48,746 nucleotides of DNA. Origin: an uncultured Anaerolineae bacterium (lineage in GTDB: Bacteria; Chloroflexota; Anaerolineae; JACIWP01). The DNA lies in contig CALIBQ010000033.1 in the NCBI GenBank assembly GCA_938049385.1, positions 1 through 48,746 on the forward strand, read 5' to 3'. The notes under the pieces are model-generated. The model saw only the letters and a program-made list of their open reading frames with translations. It was not told where the DNA came from and ran no database searches. Of this stretch, positions 8,323 to 17,061 are shown piece after piece. The position numbers and the translations under genes are program-made. How positions within the stretch are numbered: position 1 is the stretch's first letter; the number at the start of each line of letters is the position of its first letter.

Positions 8323-8350
8323 TTGACGCTCGCAATCCTGCCGATATAAT
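8323..8350 (+). promoter_or_regulatory. Promoter of the MBL hydrolase gene
   Basis: TTGACG (8323-8328) and TATAAT (8345-8350) are 16 bases apart. The expected start of transcription near 8357 leaves a very short leader before the start codons at 8379 or 8385. Confidence 0.7.
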
Positions 8351-8378
8351 ACGGGCTATCTTGCAGACTCGTGGAGGG

Positions 8379-9041
8379 ATGAGCGTGCTGATCGAAGTGG
8401 TGGACGTGACCGCAGTCCCTGGCCTGCATACCAACTGCTACCTGGTGGCGGATGAGGAGACGCGGCAAGCGGTGGTGATTGACCCAGGTGGCAGTCCGGA
8501 GGCCGTTGTGGCGCGCATTCAGGCCCTGCGGCTGGTGGTGAGGTGGATATTGAACACGCACGGGCATTTCGATCATATCGCCGGCAACGGCGGCGTGCAG
8601 TCCGCCGTCGGCGCGGACATCGCGGCCCATCGCGCCTCCGAACCGCTGTACCGCGCCCGGGGTGGAGCGGGATTTTTCGGCATCTTCCTGCCGGCGCCGG
8701 CCATGCCCACCCATTGGCTGGAAGACGGCGATGAGATACACTTTGGAAATGAGGTGCTGACCGTTCTGCACACGCCCGGCCATACCCCTGGCTGTGTCAC
8801 GTTCTGGAGCCAGAGGCACAGCGTCGCCTTTGACGGTGACCTGCTGTTCCGCGCCGGCGTGGGGCGCACCGACCTGCCGGGCGGGGATTTCGAGCAGTTG
8901 CTGGAGAGTATCCGCAGCCGCATCCTCACCCTGCCGGATGAGACGGTGATTTATCCGGGTCACGGCCCGGAGACGACGGTGGGCGAGGAGCGCCGGCACA
9001 ACCCGTTCTTGCAGGACAGCACGCGCAATTGGTGGGTGTGA
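8379..9041 (+). CDS. MBL-fold metallo-hydrolase (glyoxalase II-like)
   Basis: About 220 residues with the metallo-beta-lactamase metal motif THGHFDHIAG, the later HTPGHTPGC histidine, the FDGDLLF aspartate and YPGHGPETTVGEE near the C-terminus, together a complete two-metal site. The closest functional type is hydroxyacylglutathione-hydrolase-like thioesterase, common in bacteria without glutathione; the physiological substrate is unknown. Start choice is uncertain: GGAGGG (8373-8378) directly abuts the ATG at 8379, but is well spaced (6 bases) for a GTG at 8385. First gene of the plus-strand group leading to mutY and recJ. Confidence 0.9.
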   Translation: MSVLIEVVDVTAVPGLHTNCYLVADEETRQAVVIDPGGSPEAVVARIQALRLVVRWILNTHGHFDHIAGNGGVQSAVGADIAAHRASEPLYRARGGAGFFGIFLPAPAMPTHWLEDGDEIHFGNEVLTVLHTPGHTPGCVTFWSQRHSVAFDGDLLFRAGVGRTDLPGGDFEQLLESIRSRILTLPDETVIYPGHGPETTVGEERRHNPFLQDSTRNWWV

Positions 9042-9094
9042 TGGGGGCGTACCCCATCCTCAGCCTTCTCCTCGCAGGCAGGCGAGGAAGTAGG

Positions 9095-9123
9095 TTGGCC
9101 GACAGTGTAGGGCATGGTATAAT
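9095..9123 (+). promoter_or_regulatory. Possible promoter of mutY
   Basis: A perfect TATAAT (9118-9123) lies 17 bases after TTGGCC (9095-9100), a poor -35. It falls in the 117-base gap between the MBL gene and mutY, which argues for a separate transcript start. Confidence 0.45.
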
Positions 9124-9158
9124 CTCTATGGATATCCTGAACCCGGGCGAGAATCTCC

Positions 9159-10289
9159 ATGACACAGCAGTCCTATACGGCAGACATAGAGCGGCTGTTG
9201 GCCTGGTTCGCGGAGAACGGCCGCCGGCTTCCCTGGCGCACAGCCGGCCGGCGCGATCCCTACCAGGTCTGGATCGCTGAAGTAATGCTCCAGCAGACCC
9301 GTGTGCCCACAGTCATCCCCTATTTCCAGCGCTTTATCCGCTTGTTCCCGGATGTTTCGGCGCTGGCGCAGGCCGAACTGGATGCCGTGCTGAAGGCGTG
9401 GGAGGGCCTGGGCTATTATGCGCGGGCGCGCCACGCGCATGCCGCGGCGCGGCGGATGATGGAGCGGCACGCCGGCCAGGTGCCGGCGGAACGCGGTGCT
9501 CTCCTGGCACTGCCGGGCATCGGCGAGTATATCGCCCATGCTGTCCTCAGCCTGGCCTTTGGGCAGGACTACTTGGCGGTGGACGCCAACGTACGGCGGG
9601 TGCTTGCCCGCTGGATGGGATTAGATCAGCCGCTGAGGGAACGCGGCGCGGAGTCTGCCCTGCGGGCGTTCGGGGAGCGCATCCTGCCCGCCGGCCGTGC
9701 CGGCGCTTTCAACGAGGCGCTGATGGACCTTTCCGCGCTGATATGCGTGTCGAAATCGCCGACGTGCGGCATCTGCCCCATTCGGGAGAGCTGTCAAGCA
9801 CATTTGCAGGGTCGGCAGGAAGTGATTCCCATGCGTTCACCCCGCCGGCGGGTTCCCCATTACGACGTGAGCGCGGCGGTCATCTGGCAGGATGGCAAGG
9901 TACTGCTGGCGCAGAGGCTTGAGGAGGGCATGTTGGGGGGCTTGTGGGAGTTTCCGGGCGGCACGCGCGAGGCCGGCGAGAGCCTGGAAGAGTGCCTGCG
10001 GCGCGAGATCCAGGAAGAGCTGGGTATGGAGATAGCGGTAGGAGAGCACCTTATCAGCGTGCCGCACGCTTACACCCATAAGCGCATCACCCTGCACGCC
10101 TTTCACTGCCGGCCGGTGCGCGGCATCCCCCAGAAACTGGAAGTGAAGGATTGGCGGTGGGTGGCGCCGGCGGAGGTCATGCAGTACCCCTTGTCTGTGG
10201 TGGACCAACGTGTTGCCCAGGCCCTGCTGAGCTGGCTGAAGGAGAACGGACCGGATGTCGGGTCTTCCTCTGCGCGGCCTGCTGATTGA
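9159..10289 (+). CDS. mutY: A/G-specific adenine glycosylase with C-terminal Nudix domain
   Basis: A 376-residue DNA repair enzyme that removes adenine mispaired with 8-oxoguanine. Seen: catalytic Glu41 in AEVMLQQTRV, the helix-hairpin-helix LLALPGIGEYIA (115-126), the catalytic Asp142 in AVDANVRRVLAR, and an iron-sulfur loop C196-x6-C203-x2-C206-x5-C212. The C-terminal domain carries a full Nudix box (about 268-290, GGTREAGESLEE then RREIQEELG); MutY C-terminal domains are MutT-like folds that read 8-oxoG but usually lack an intact Nudix box, so this one might retain hydrolase activity. The ribosome binding site is weak. Its 3' end overlaps the HAD-IIA gene by 35 bases. Confidence 0.93.
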   Translation: MTQQSYTADIERLLAWFAENGRRLPWRTAGRRDPYQVWIAEVMLQQTRVPTVIPYFQRFIRLFPDVSALAQAELDAVLKAWEGLGYYARARHAHAAARRMMERHAGQVPAERGALLALPGIGEYIAHAVLSLAFGQDYLAVDANVRRVLARWMGLDQPLRERGAESALRAFGERILPAGRAGAFNEALMDLSALICVSKSPTCGICPIRESCQAHLQGRQEVIPMRSPRRRVPHYDVSAAVIWQDGKVLLAQRLEEGMLGGLWEFPGGTREAGESLEECLRREIQEELGMEIAVGEHLISVPHAYTHKRITLHAFHCRPVRGIPQKLEVKDWRWVAPAEVMQYPLSVVDQRVAQALLSWLKENGPDVGSSSARPAD

Positions 10290-11055
10290 TATTGACGGTG
10301 TCCTGCGGATCGGCGATCGGCCTATCCCAGGGGCCGGCGAGGCTATGGATGCACTGCGCCGGCGCGGCGTGCCTTTTCGACTGCTGACCAACGTCACTCG
10401 CAAGAGCCGGGCCGTGGAGGCGGAGAGACTGCGCCGGCTGGGCATCCATGTTGCTCCGGATGAGATATACACGGCGTCGTCCGTAACTGCCGCTTATCTG
10501 CGCCGGCTGGGCGCGCCGGCATGCTGGCTCCTGCTGGAAGGGAGCGGCGTGGAGGAGTTCGCCGGCATCCCCCTGACCGACGAATCCCCGCAGTACGTGG
10601 TGCTGGGGGACCTGGGGGATGATTTTCCCGTCATGCTACTGCACCGCGCCTTCCGGGCGCTGTTGAACGGCGCCCGTCTGATCGCTGTTCAACGCAACCC
10701 ATCCTGGACAGCGGAAGATGGACTGCCGCGCCTGGATGTGGGGGCCTGGTGCGCGGCGCTGGAGTATGCCAGCGGCCAGCAGGCGCTGGTGATGGGCAAG
10801 CCGGCGCTGACGGCGTACCAACTGCCGGCGGAGGAGATGGGCATCCCCTGCCCGCAGTTGGCAATGGTTTCTGATGACCCGGACGTGGACCTAGCCGGGG
10901 CCAGGCAGGCCGGCCTGCGCACCATCTTCGTGCGTACCACCTCGCTCCCGCGCCGGCGGATGCCATCTGCTGGCGAGTTCGACTATGTGGTGGACTCTAT
11001 CGCGGGACTGCCGGCGCTGTGGGACAGCATCGGCTGGCCGGCAGGGCCGCGCTGA
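10255..11055 (+). CDS. HAD-IIA family phosphatase (NagD/HDHD2-like)
   Basis: A 266-residue HAD hydrolase. Motif I is IDIDGVL (residues 11-17), motif II LLTNVT, the motif III lysine lies in VMGKPALTAY, and motif IV is SDDPDVDLAGARQAGL, giving the class IIA cap arrangement. Members dephosphorylate small molecules or nucleotides; the substrate is not readable here. ATG at 10255 has AAGGAG about 8 bases upstream and lies within the last codons of mutY, suggesting coupled translation. The stop at 11055 is 20 bases before the recJ start. Confidence 0.88.
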   Translation: MSGLPLRGLLIDIDGVLRIGDRPIPGAGEAMDALRRRGVPFRLLTNVTRKSRAVEAERLRRLGIHVAPDEIYTASSVTAAYLRRLGAPACWLLLEGSGVEEFAGIPLTDESPQYVVLGDLGDDFPVMLLHRAFRALLNGARLIAVQRNPSWTAEDGLPRLDVGAWCAALEYASGQQALVMGKPALTAYQLPAEEMGIPCPQLAMVSDDPDVDLAGARQAGLRTIFVRTTSLPRRRMPSAGEFDYVVDSIAGLPALWDSIGWPAGPR

Positions 11056-11075
11056 ACCCTCGTTCGAGGCAGGGT

Positions 11076-12827
11076 ATGGAAGGCGATTCGGCGTTCAGCA
11101 CGACGCAGTGGCCGGTGCGCAAGCGGTGGCAGGTCGCTCCGCCGGCGCCCATGGATTTCCTCCGGCGGCTGGATTTCCTGCCGCCGCTCATCGTCCAGTT
11201 GCTGTACAACCGCGGCCTGACCACAGTTGAGGATGTGGAGGACTTTCTGTCCTGCCGTGTGCGCCAGGACAATCCCTTTCAGCTCGCCGGCATGAATGAG
11301 GCGGTAGCGCGCATCCGTCAAGCCATCAAGCGGCGCGAACCTATCGCGATATATGGGGATTTCGACGCGGACGGCGTCACGGCTACGGTCGTGCTGGTGG
11401 AGACGCTCAGTGCCCTGGGCGCGAGGGTCCAGCCTTATATCCCACACCGCGTGGACGAAGGCTACGGCTTGAACTGTGAGGCCCTGCGTTCCTTGGCAGA
11501 GGCCGGCATTCGCCTGGTCATTACCGTGGACTGCGGCATTCGCTCCGTGGATGAGGTGGCCTACGGCCGGCGCCTGGGACTGGATATCATCGTCACGGAT
11601 CATCACCATGTAGGCCCAGTTCTGCCGCCGGCGCTGGCCTGCATCAATCCCCGCCGCGAGGATTCGCCGTACAGGTTTCGCGAGCTGGCCGGCGTTGGGG
11701 TGGCTTATAAGCTGGCGCAGGCATTACTGCGGGTGGAGCGGCAGTGTCCGGTGGGTGGTGCGCCGCCACAGTTGGCCGAGGGGGACCTGCTGGACCTGGT
11801 GGCATTGGGGACGGTGGCGGACCTGGTGCCGCTGGTGGGGGAGAACCGCTTGCTGATCGCGGAGGGTCTGCGCCGGCTCAATCAGCCGGCGCGCGTGGGT
11901 TTGCAAGCACTGGTGGGGGAGGCCGGCCTGTCTCCTGGTCGGGTGGATTCCACTGCTGTATCATGGATTTTGGCGCCGAGGCTGAACGCGGCCGGCCGAC
12001 TGGACTCCGCCATGCTGAGCTACAACCTGCTTTCCGCACAGGAGCCGGTGGAAGCTGCGCGATTGGCGCGGCAGTTGGGCCAGCTCAACCGCCAACGCCA
12101 ACAGCTCACCGATTGGGCTTTGCAGTTGGCGCTGACGGAACTGATGCAGAGGGAAGCGCTGGGCGAACTGCTTTTCTTCGCCCATCCCGAACTGCCCCAG
12201 GGCATTGTGGGGCTGGTCGCCGGCCGGCTGGCGGAGACCTACTATCGGCCGGCGATTGTGGTGGAGCTGGGGCAGGATGTGAGTCATGGTTCAGCCCGCA
12301 GTATCCCGGAATTTCACATCACCCAGGCGTTGGACCGATGCAGTGAGAAAGGACTGCTGGTGCGGCACGGCGGGCATGCCGCGGCCGCCGGCTTTACCGT
12401 GGAGACCGCGCGCGTCGCGGATCTGGCGCGCGAGCTGGAGGAGATCGCCGGCCGGCACCTGCAGGGGCAGGAGCTAATACCCACCCTGTTGATTGATGCG
12501 GTGGTGGACCTGCAGGCGCTGGATTGGGCGGCATTGGAGATGATGCGTCAGCTTGAGCCATTCGGCTACGGCAATCAGCCGCCACTGCTGGCCAGCCGGC
12601 GGGTGCAGGTGCTCTCGGCGCGGCCCGTTGGTGCGGACAACCGTCACCTGAAGCTTCAACTGTCCGACGGCATGCGGCAGTGGGATGCCATCGCCTTCGG
12701 CATGGGATCGGCGGCCGAGGTCCTGCCGGCATGGGTGGATATTGCCTTCCATCTGGAAGAGAACGAGTGGAACGGGCAGGTGCGCCTGCAGTTGAACGTG
12801 CAGGACCTGCGGCCGGCGGATGAGTGA
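11076..12827 (+). CDS. recJ: Single-stranded-DNA-specific exonuclease RecJ
   Basis: A DHH/DHHA1 phosphoesterase of about 583 residues, a 5'-3' ssDNA exonuclease acting in mismatch, base-excision and recombination repair. Seen: the first metal motif YGDFDADGVTAT, the second aspartate in VITVDCGI, the DHH motif itself VTDHHHV, the GVGVAYKLAQALL helix, and the DHHA1 glycine-rich RHGGHAAAAGFTV. The C-terminal OB-like domain ends VQDLRPADE. The start at 11076 (GAGG upstream) is preferred to an extension at 11019 overlapping the HAD gene. The gene is convergent with the Mo hydroxylase, with 2 bases between the stop codons. Confidence 0.95.
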   Translation: MEGDSAFSTTQWPVRKRWQVAPPAPMDFLRRLDFLPPLIVQLLYNRGLTTVEDVEDFLSCRVRQDNPFQLAGMNEAVARIRQAIKRREPIAIYGDFDADGVTATVVLVETLSALGARVQPYIPHRVDEGYGLNCEALRSLAEAGIRLVITVDCGIRSVDEVAYGRRLGLDIIVTDHHHVGPVLPPALACINPRREDSPYRFRELAGVGVAYKLAQALLRVERQCPVGGAPPQLAEGDLLDLVALGTVADLVPLVGENRLLIAEGLRRLNQPARVGLQALVGEAGLSPGRVDSTAVSWILAPRLNAAGRLDSAMLSYNLLSAQEPVEAARLARQLGQLNRQRQQLTDWALQLALTELMQREALGELLFFAHPELPQGIVGLVAGRLAETYYRPAIVVELGQDVSHGSARSIPEFHITQALDRCSEKGLLVRHGGHAAAAGFTVETARVADLARELEEIAGRHLQGQELIPTLLIDAVVDLQALDWAALEMMRQLEPFGYGNQPPLLASRRVQVLSARPVGADNRHLKLQLSDGMRQWDAIAFGMGSAAEVLPAWVDIAFHLEENEWNGQVRLQLNVQDLRPADE

Positions 12828-12842
12828 GCTTATCCGCCGGCC
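12811..12842. terminator. Hairpin spanning the two convergent stop codons (recJ / Mo hydroxylase)
   Basis: GGCCGGCGGAT (12811-12821) and ATCCGCCGGCC (12832-12842) form a perfect 11-bp stem, extended by G-T and A-T pairs, and the loop contains both stop regions. No U-tract follows on either strand, so it may act as a bidirectional transcript-end structure rather than a classical intrinsic terminator. Confidence 0.5.
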
Positions 12843-15613
12843 CTGTTATTGAGGGCCTTGCGAATGCGGTTTGGCGTTGCCGGCAAATCGGTGATGCGGA
12901 TGCCCAAGGCGTCGCGAACAGCGTTGATCACCGCCGGCGTCGTTGCCAATGGAGGAAGCTCTCCCAGACCCTTTGCGCCGTGCGGTCCAATGGGATGGGG
13001 ATGTTCGAGCACCACCGGAATCACTTCTGGCGCTTTGTCGGCGGAAGGGATTCCACATTGGTGGAGAGTGCGGGTAACCGGGACGCCCTTTTCAACCGCG
13101 AACTCCTCACTCAGCGCATAACCAATTCCCATCATCACACCACCCTCAATCTGTGCCTCTACGGACGCCCGATTGAGGGTTTTGCCCACTTCGTGCACCG
13201 CGATAATGGTTCGGACGTGTATTTCGCCGGATTCTGCATCTGCCTCCACGACCGCGACATGGGTTCCATAACTGTAGCCGTAGTATGTTGGCCGAGAGAC
13301 GAAATCTGGTTGTCCCAGCCGGCTCTCGGCCGGCAGAGGCAGGGTGCTTGGTGGGGTATATTCCCGTTCCACTACGAAGCGCTCGCCCAGCGCGCTGATG
13401 GGGATTTGTTTGCCCGTACGTTCGTCTCGTAAGTAGCCCCCAGAAAAACGGATGTTCTCAGGAGTGGTTTCCAACACTTCTGCGGCATGTCCAAACAATG
13501 CGTCTTTCAGCTCTTGACAGGCCATTACTAAGGCATTGCCGGAGAGGAAAGTTTGTCGAGAGCCAGTACTTGGGCCGGTGGGTGGGGTCAGCGCTGTATC
13601 CGCGGAAACGACCTCTATCTGCTGAATATCGATGCCGAGTTCACTTGCCGCAAGTCTGGCCAGCGTAGCCTTGGCTGCTTGGCCGAATTCATGTTGGCTC
13701 ATGTAAATGCGTAGACGCCCACAAGCTTCTAGTTCCAATCGCACCCCGGCGCTTTCCGGAGCGGCCAGTCCGTATCCAAAGTTCTTTACGCATGAGGCTA
13801 CACCAATCCCGATCCGCCGATTTCCCCGGGGCTTTGGGATAGAAAATTGAGACAGGCATGCCTCTGCGGCGTCAAGTGTTTCAACAACTCCCACCATCCA
13901 GGGTTCCAGCACCTGGTCTGTGATGGTAACCATGCCGGCCCGTAAAGCATTGCGCCGTCGAATGGTAAACGGATCGATGTGGAGCTGGCGGGTAAGCTCG
14001 TCTATACAGCTTTCCATGGCGAATGTCACCTGGTTGACGCCGAAGCCACGCATGGCTCCGCAGGGGACATTGTTCGTGTACCATGCCCAGCCTTCCAAAT
14101 CGAAGTTCGGTATGAAGTAGGACCCACAAGCCAGGCTCATCATCGTGTCCAGCACCTCTCCGCCGGCGGAAGCATACGCTCCAGTATCGATGGTAATTTT
14201 CGCCTGGACGGCCAGAATACGTCCCTCTGTATCCATGCCAACCCGATAGTGCATGATAGCTGGATGGCGTTTGACATGGGCGCGCAGGGATTCCTCTCTG
14301 CGCAAGGTGATTTTCACTGGCCGGCCTGTGAGCAGTGCTCCGAGCGCAAGATATTGATGGAGAAGAAGGTCCTGCTTGCCCCCGAATGCTCCGCCAGTGG
14401 GGAGATTGATGACGCGCACTTTATCCTCGGGCAAGGCAAGAATGCGTGCCAGTCGTCGGCGTTGGTTGAAAACGGCCTGCGAACCGATTTGTATGATGAT
14501 GCCGCCATCCTGGGCGGGAATTGCCAGGCCGGCCTCGGGCTCCAGAAACCCGTGCTCGATGCGAGGCGTTGTAAAGGTGTATTCCACCACTGCGGCGCAC
14601 TTGGTAAAAGCGCTTTCTACATCACCCCGCCGCATGCGGACATGGCGCAGAAGGTTGCCGTCAGGGTGAATCTTTGGTGCGTGAAGGCTGGCCGCTTCGT
14701 CTGGAGTGAACACCGCCGGCAGAGGTTCATACTCCACGTGGATCAGTTCCGCACATCGGCGTGCTGTCTCAGGGGTCTCTGCCAGCACCGCGGCGATAGG
14801 TTCCCCGAAATAGCGCACCCGGTCTTTGGGGATAGCCGGCTGATCGTCAACCAGCAGGCCGGCCTGGTTATCCCCGGGAATGTCGTCGGCCGTGATGATA
14901 CGGCAATATCCTGGGATATGCCTGGCCGCAGAGTCATCAATACGGATGATCTTCGCATGGGGATGCTTGCTCCAGACGACAGCTCCGTACAGCATGCCTT
15001 CCAGTCGGATGTCATCAGCGAAGCGTGCGGCACCGGTGACAAGGGCAACGGCATCCCGGCGCAGTAGAGGTTCCTGACTGGGATTGCTGGCCAAAAATTC
15101 ATGGATCGGAACGGGGGACATGCCAGAGGCCATCGACTCGCCGGCGCGCTGGATCGCACGGATGATGCGCACATAACCGGTACAGCGGCAGAGGTTACGG
15201 TTGCGGGTCAGCGCATCTTTGATTTCCTCGTTGGTGGGATTGGGCTTCTGGTCCAGCAGGGCTTTTGCTGTCATCAGCATTCCAGGGGTGCAGAACCCGC
15301 ACTGCACTGCCCCGTTTTCAATGAAAGCAATTTGCAGAGGGTGCAAATACCCTGCCGGCGCCAGGCCTTCTACAGTCTCGACAGAGGCATTCTGCAGGCG
15401 TGGAGAGCCCATCTTAACCAGGCAGGAACGAGTGGGCTGACCGTTCAGGAGCACCGTGCAGGCACCGCAGTGACCGGTTTCACATCCCTTTTTCACGCTG
15501 GTCAGCCCCGCTTCAGAGCGCAGGAAATCAAGCAAGGTCATCTGTGGCGGGGCGAAGGTCTGAATAGGCCGGCCGTTAATGGAAAGCAAGATTGGGATGC
15601 TCGCGGCATTCAT
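12830..15613 (-). CDS. Fused [2Fe-2S]/molybdopterin hydroxylase (xanthine dehydrogenase family)
   Basis: A 927-residue molybdenum hydroxylase. The N-terminal domain holds two [2Fe-2S] clusters: C44, C49, C52, C64 and then C105, C108, C142, C144 (QCGFCTPG; LCRCTGY). From about residue 178 the Mo-binding domains follow, with GGAFGGKQ, GAMRGFGVNQ and the catalytic glutamate E885 in GAKGLGELP. There is no FAD domain and no separate FAD gene nearby, so electrons must leave by another carrier. Layout resembles the single-chain aldehyde oxidoreductase Mop and the XdhD/YgfN type found next to ssnA. The amidohydrolase start-stop gap is 3 bases. The substrate is probably a purine or another N-heterocycle (inference from context); an aldehyde is the main alternative. 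Confidence 0.9.
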   Translation of the reverse strand: MNAASIPILLSINGRPIQTFAPPQMTLLDFLRSEAGLTSVKKGCETGHCGACTVLLNGQPTRSCLVKMGSPRLQNASVETVEGLAPAGYLHPLQIAFIENGAVQCGFCTPGMLMTAKALLDQKPNPTNEEIKDALTRNRNLCRCTGYVRIIRAIQRAGESMASGMSPVPIHEFLASNPSQEPLLRRDAVALVTGAARFADDIRLEGMLYGAVVWSKHPHAKIIRIDDSAARHIPGYCRIITADDIPGDNQAGLLVDDQPAIPKDRVRYFGEPIAAVLAETPETARRCAELIHVEYEPLPAVFTPDEAASLHAPKIHPDGNLLRHVRMRRGDVESAFTKCAAVVEYTFTTPRIEHGFLEPEAGLAIPAQDGGIIIQIGSQAVFNQRRRLARILALPEDKVRVINLPTGGAFGGKQDLLLHQYLALGALLTGRPVKITLRREESLRAHVKRHPAIMHYRVGMDTEGRILAVQAKITIDTGAYASAGGEVLDTMMSLACGSYFIPNFDLEGWAWYTNNVPCGAMRGFGVNQVTFAMESCIDELTRQLHIDPFTIRRRNALRAGMVTITDQVLEPWMVGVVETLDAAEACLSQFSIPKPRGNRRIGIGVASCVKNFGYGLAAPESAGVRLELEACGRLRIYMSQHEFGQAAKATLARLAASELGIDIQQIEVVSADTALTPPTGPSTGSRQTFLSGNALVMACQELKDALFGHAAEVLETTPENIRFSGGYLRDERTGKQIPISALGERFVVEREYTPPSTLPLPAESRLGQPDFVSRPTYYGYSYGTHVAVVEADAESGEIHVRTIIAVHEVGKTLNRASVEAQIEGGVMMGIGYALSEEFAVEKGVPVTRTLHQCGIPSADKAPEVIPVVLEHPHPIGPHGAKGLGELPPLATTPAVINAVRDALGIRITDLPATPNRIRKALNNRAGG

Positions 15614-15616
15614 GGC

Positions 15617-17020
15617 TTATTGACGAAATCGTGGCAGGATAGAAGCCTGTACCGGGCTGTTCACCTGAATGCCGGCGCGGGCGAACATGGCCTCGGCGGC
15701 GCGCTGGCAGTCTTCCACTAGCCGGCGCTCGTCAATCTCAGTCAACCGGCCCTCCTTCATGAGGATTTTCCCGCCGATGATGACGGTGTCCACGTCGTTG
15801 CCGTTGGCGTTGTAGACCAGCGCGGACTGCGGCACATGCACCGGCGCAATGTGGGGACGCATAGCATTCACTAGGATGATGTCTGCCAAGGCACCGGGGG
15901 CGAGCCGGCCGATCTTCCCATCCAGGAACATGGACCTGGCGCCGCCGGCATATGCCATCTCCAGCACATCCTCGGGGAAGAGAGCCATAGCGTCCAGCGT
16001 GCGCAGTTTCTGCAGGCAGGCGGTGAACTTGAGCACTTCCAGCATGTCTTGGGAGTTGTTGGAGCCAGGGCCATCGGTGGCCAGGGCGGTGGGAATGCCG
16101 CGCCGGCGCCATTCGGTGACGGCTGGATTGCCGGAGGCCAGGTACATGTTGCTGACCGGGCAGTGAACGATGAGGGCGCCGGCATTGGCGATGAGGTCCA
16201 TCTCCTCCTCGTCCAGCCAGACGCCGTGCACCAACTGCCATCGGTCGTTGAGCACGCCGATGTGGTGTAGCCAGCGCGCCGGCGTCATGCCGGTCTCATC
16301 AATGGACATCTGCACCTCTTCGCGCGTCTCGCTGAGGTGAATATGGACCCCGATGTTCCATTCATGGGCCAGGCGGTCAATGGTCTGCAAAGTATCCTGC
16401 CGGCAGCCCCATGGGATGAGCGGACCGAACTCGAAGCGCACCAACGACTCCGGGCCGCTGTTCCATTTTTTGACCAGCCGCTCTGTCTCCCGCAGGACCT
16501 GTTCGGGCGTCTCCTGGAAGGAAGGATGATACGGGTCGCGGTCGGCAAAGCCGCGCGCCAGGAAGGCCCGCACCCCGGTACGCGCTGCCGCTTCAGCGAT
16601 CGCGTCCGCGTTGTGCGGAGAGGTCTGGACATAGTCCTGGTCCAGAACAGACGTGGCGCCGCATTTCAGGTTCTCGACGAAGCCCAGCAGTGCGGCCAGG
16701 TAAAAGTTCTCTTCCGTCATCACTAGAGCGCCAGGCCAGATGGCGGCCTCCAGCCATTCGAGGAGGGGTTTATCGTCCGCCAGACCGCGCAGGAAGGTCT
16801 GGAAAAGGTGCGTGTGAGCGTTGACCAGGCCGGGTGCCACGATTTTGCCGGCGGCGTTGATGATTTCATCCGCGCCGGCGCGCAGTCCCTCGGGGGCGGG
16901 GCCGGCGCCAACTGCTTCGATGCGCTCCCCTCGGATAAACACGTAGCCCGGGCGGTGTACCGTGCGGTATTCTCCATCACAGGGGAGAACCATGCCACCT
17001 TCGATGAGTAGGGTTGTCAT
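15617..17020 (-). CDS. Amidohydrolase, SsnA / guanine-deaminase / TrzN-AtzB family
   Basis: A 467-residue metal-dependent deaminase of the ATZ/TRZ type. Seen: NAHTHLFQTFLRG (metal ligands H69 and H71), VHIHLSETREE, the metal histidine in LVHGVWL and the aspartate in ATDGPGSNNSQDM, plus the small beta domain at both ends. Such enzymes hydrolyse exocyclic amino or other leaving groups on purines, pyrimidines, s-triazines or S-adenosylhomocysteine. With a Mo hydroxylase immediately downstream and a nucleoside-type importer upstream, a guanine or 8-oxoguanine deaminase role is favoured but not proven. The ATG at 17020 has a GGAGGT 12 bases upstream; a longer frame to 17089 would overlap the regulator gene. 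Confidence 0.88.
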   Translation of the reverse strand: MTTLLIEGGMVLPCDGEYRTVHRPGYVFIRGERIEAVGAGPAPEGLRAGADEIINAAGKIVAPGLVNAHTHLFQTFLRGLADDKPLLEWLEAAIWPGALVMTEENFYLAALLGFVENLKCGATSVLDQDYVQTSPHNADAIAEAAARTGVRAFLARGFADRDPYHPSFQETPEQVLRETERLVKKWNSGPESLVRFEFGPLIPWGCRQDTLQTIDRLAHEWNIGVHIHLSETREEVQMSIDETGMTPARWLHHIGVLNDRWQLVHGVWLDEEEMDLIANAGALIVHCPVSNMYLASGNPAVTEWRRRGIPTALATDGPGSNNSQDMLEVLKFTACLQKLRTLDAMALFPEDVLEMAYAGGARSMFLDGKIGRLAPGALADIILVNAMRPHIAPVHVPQSALVYNANGNDVDTVIIGGKILMKEGRLTEIDERRLVEDCQRAAEAMFARAGIQVNSPVQASILPRFRQ

Positions 17021-17061
17021 AATCGGTTGCGTACCTCCATGGGGTGTGATATTGGTGTCGT

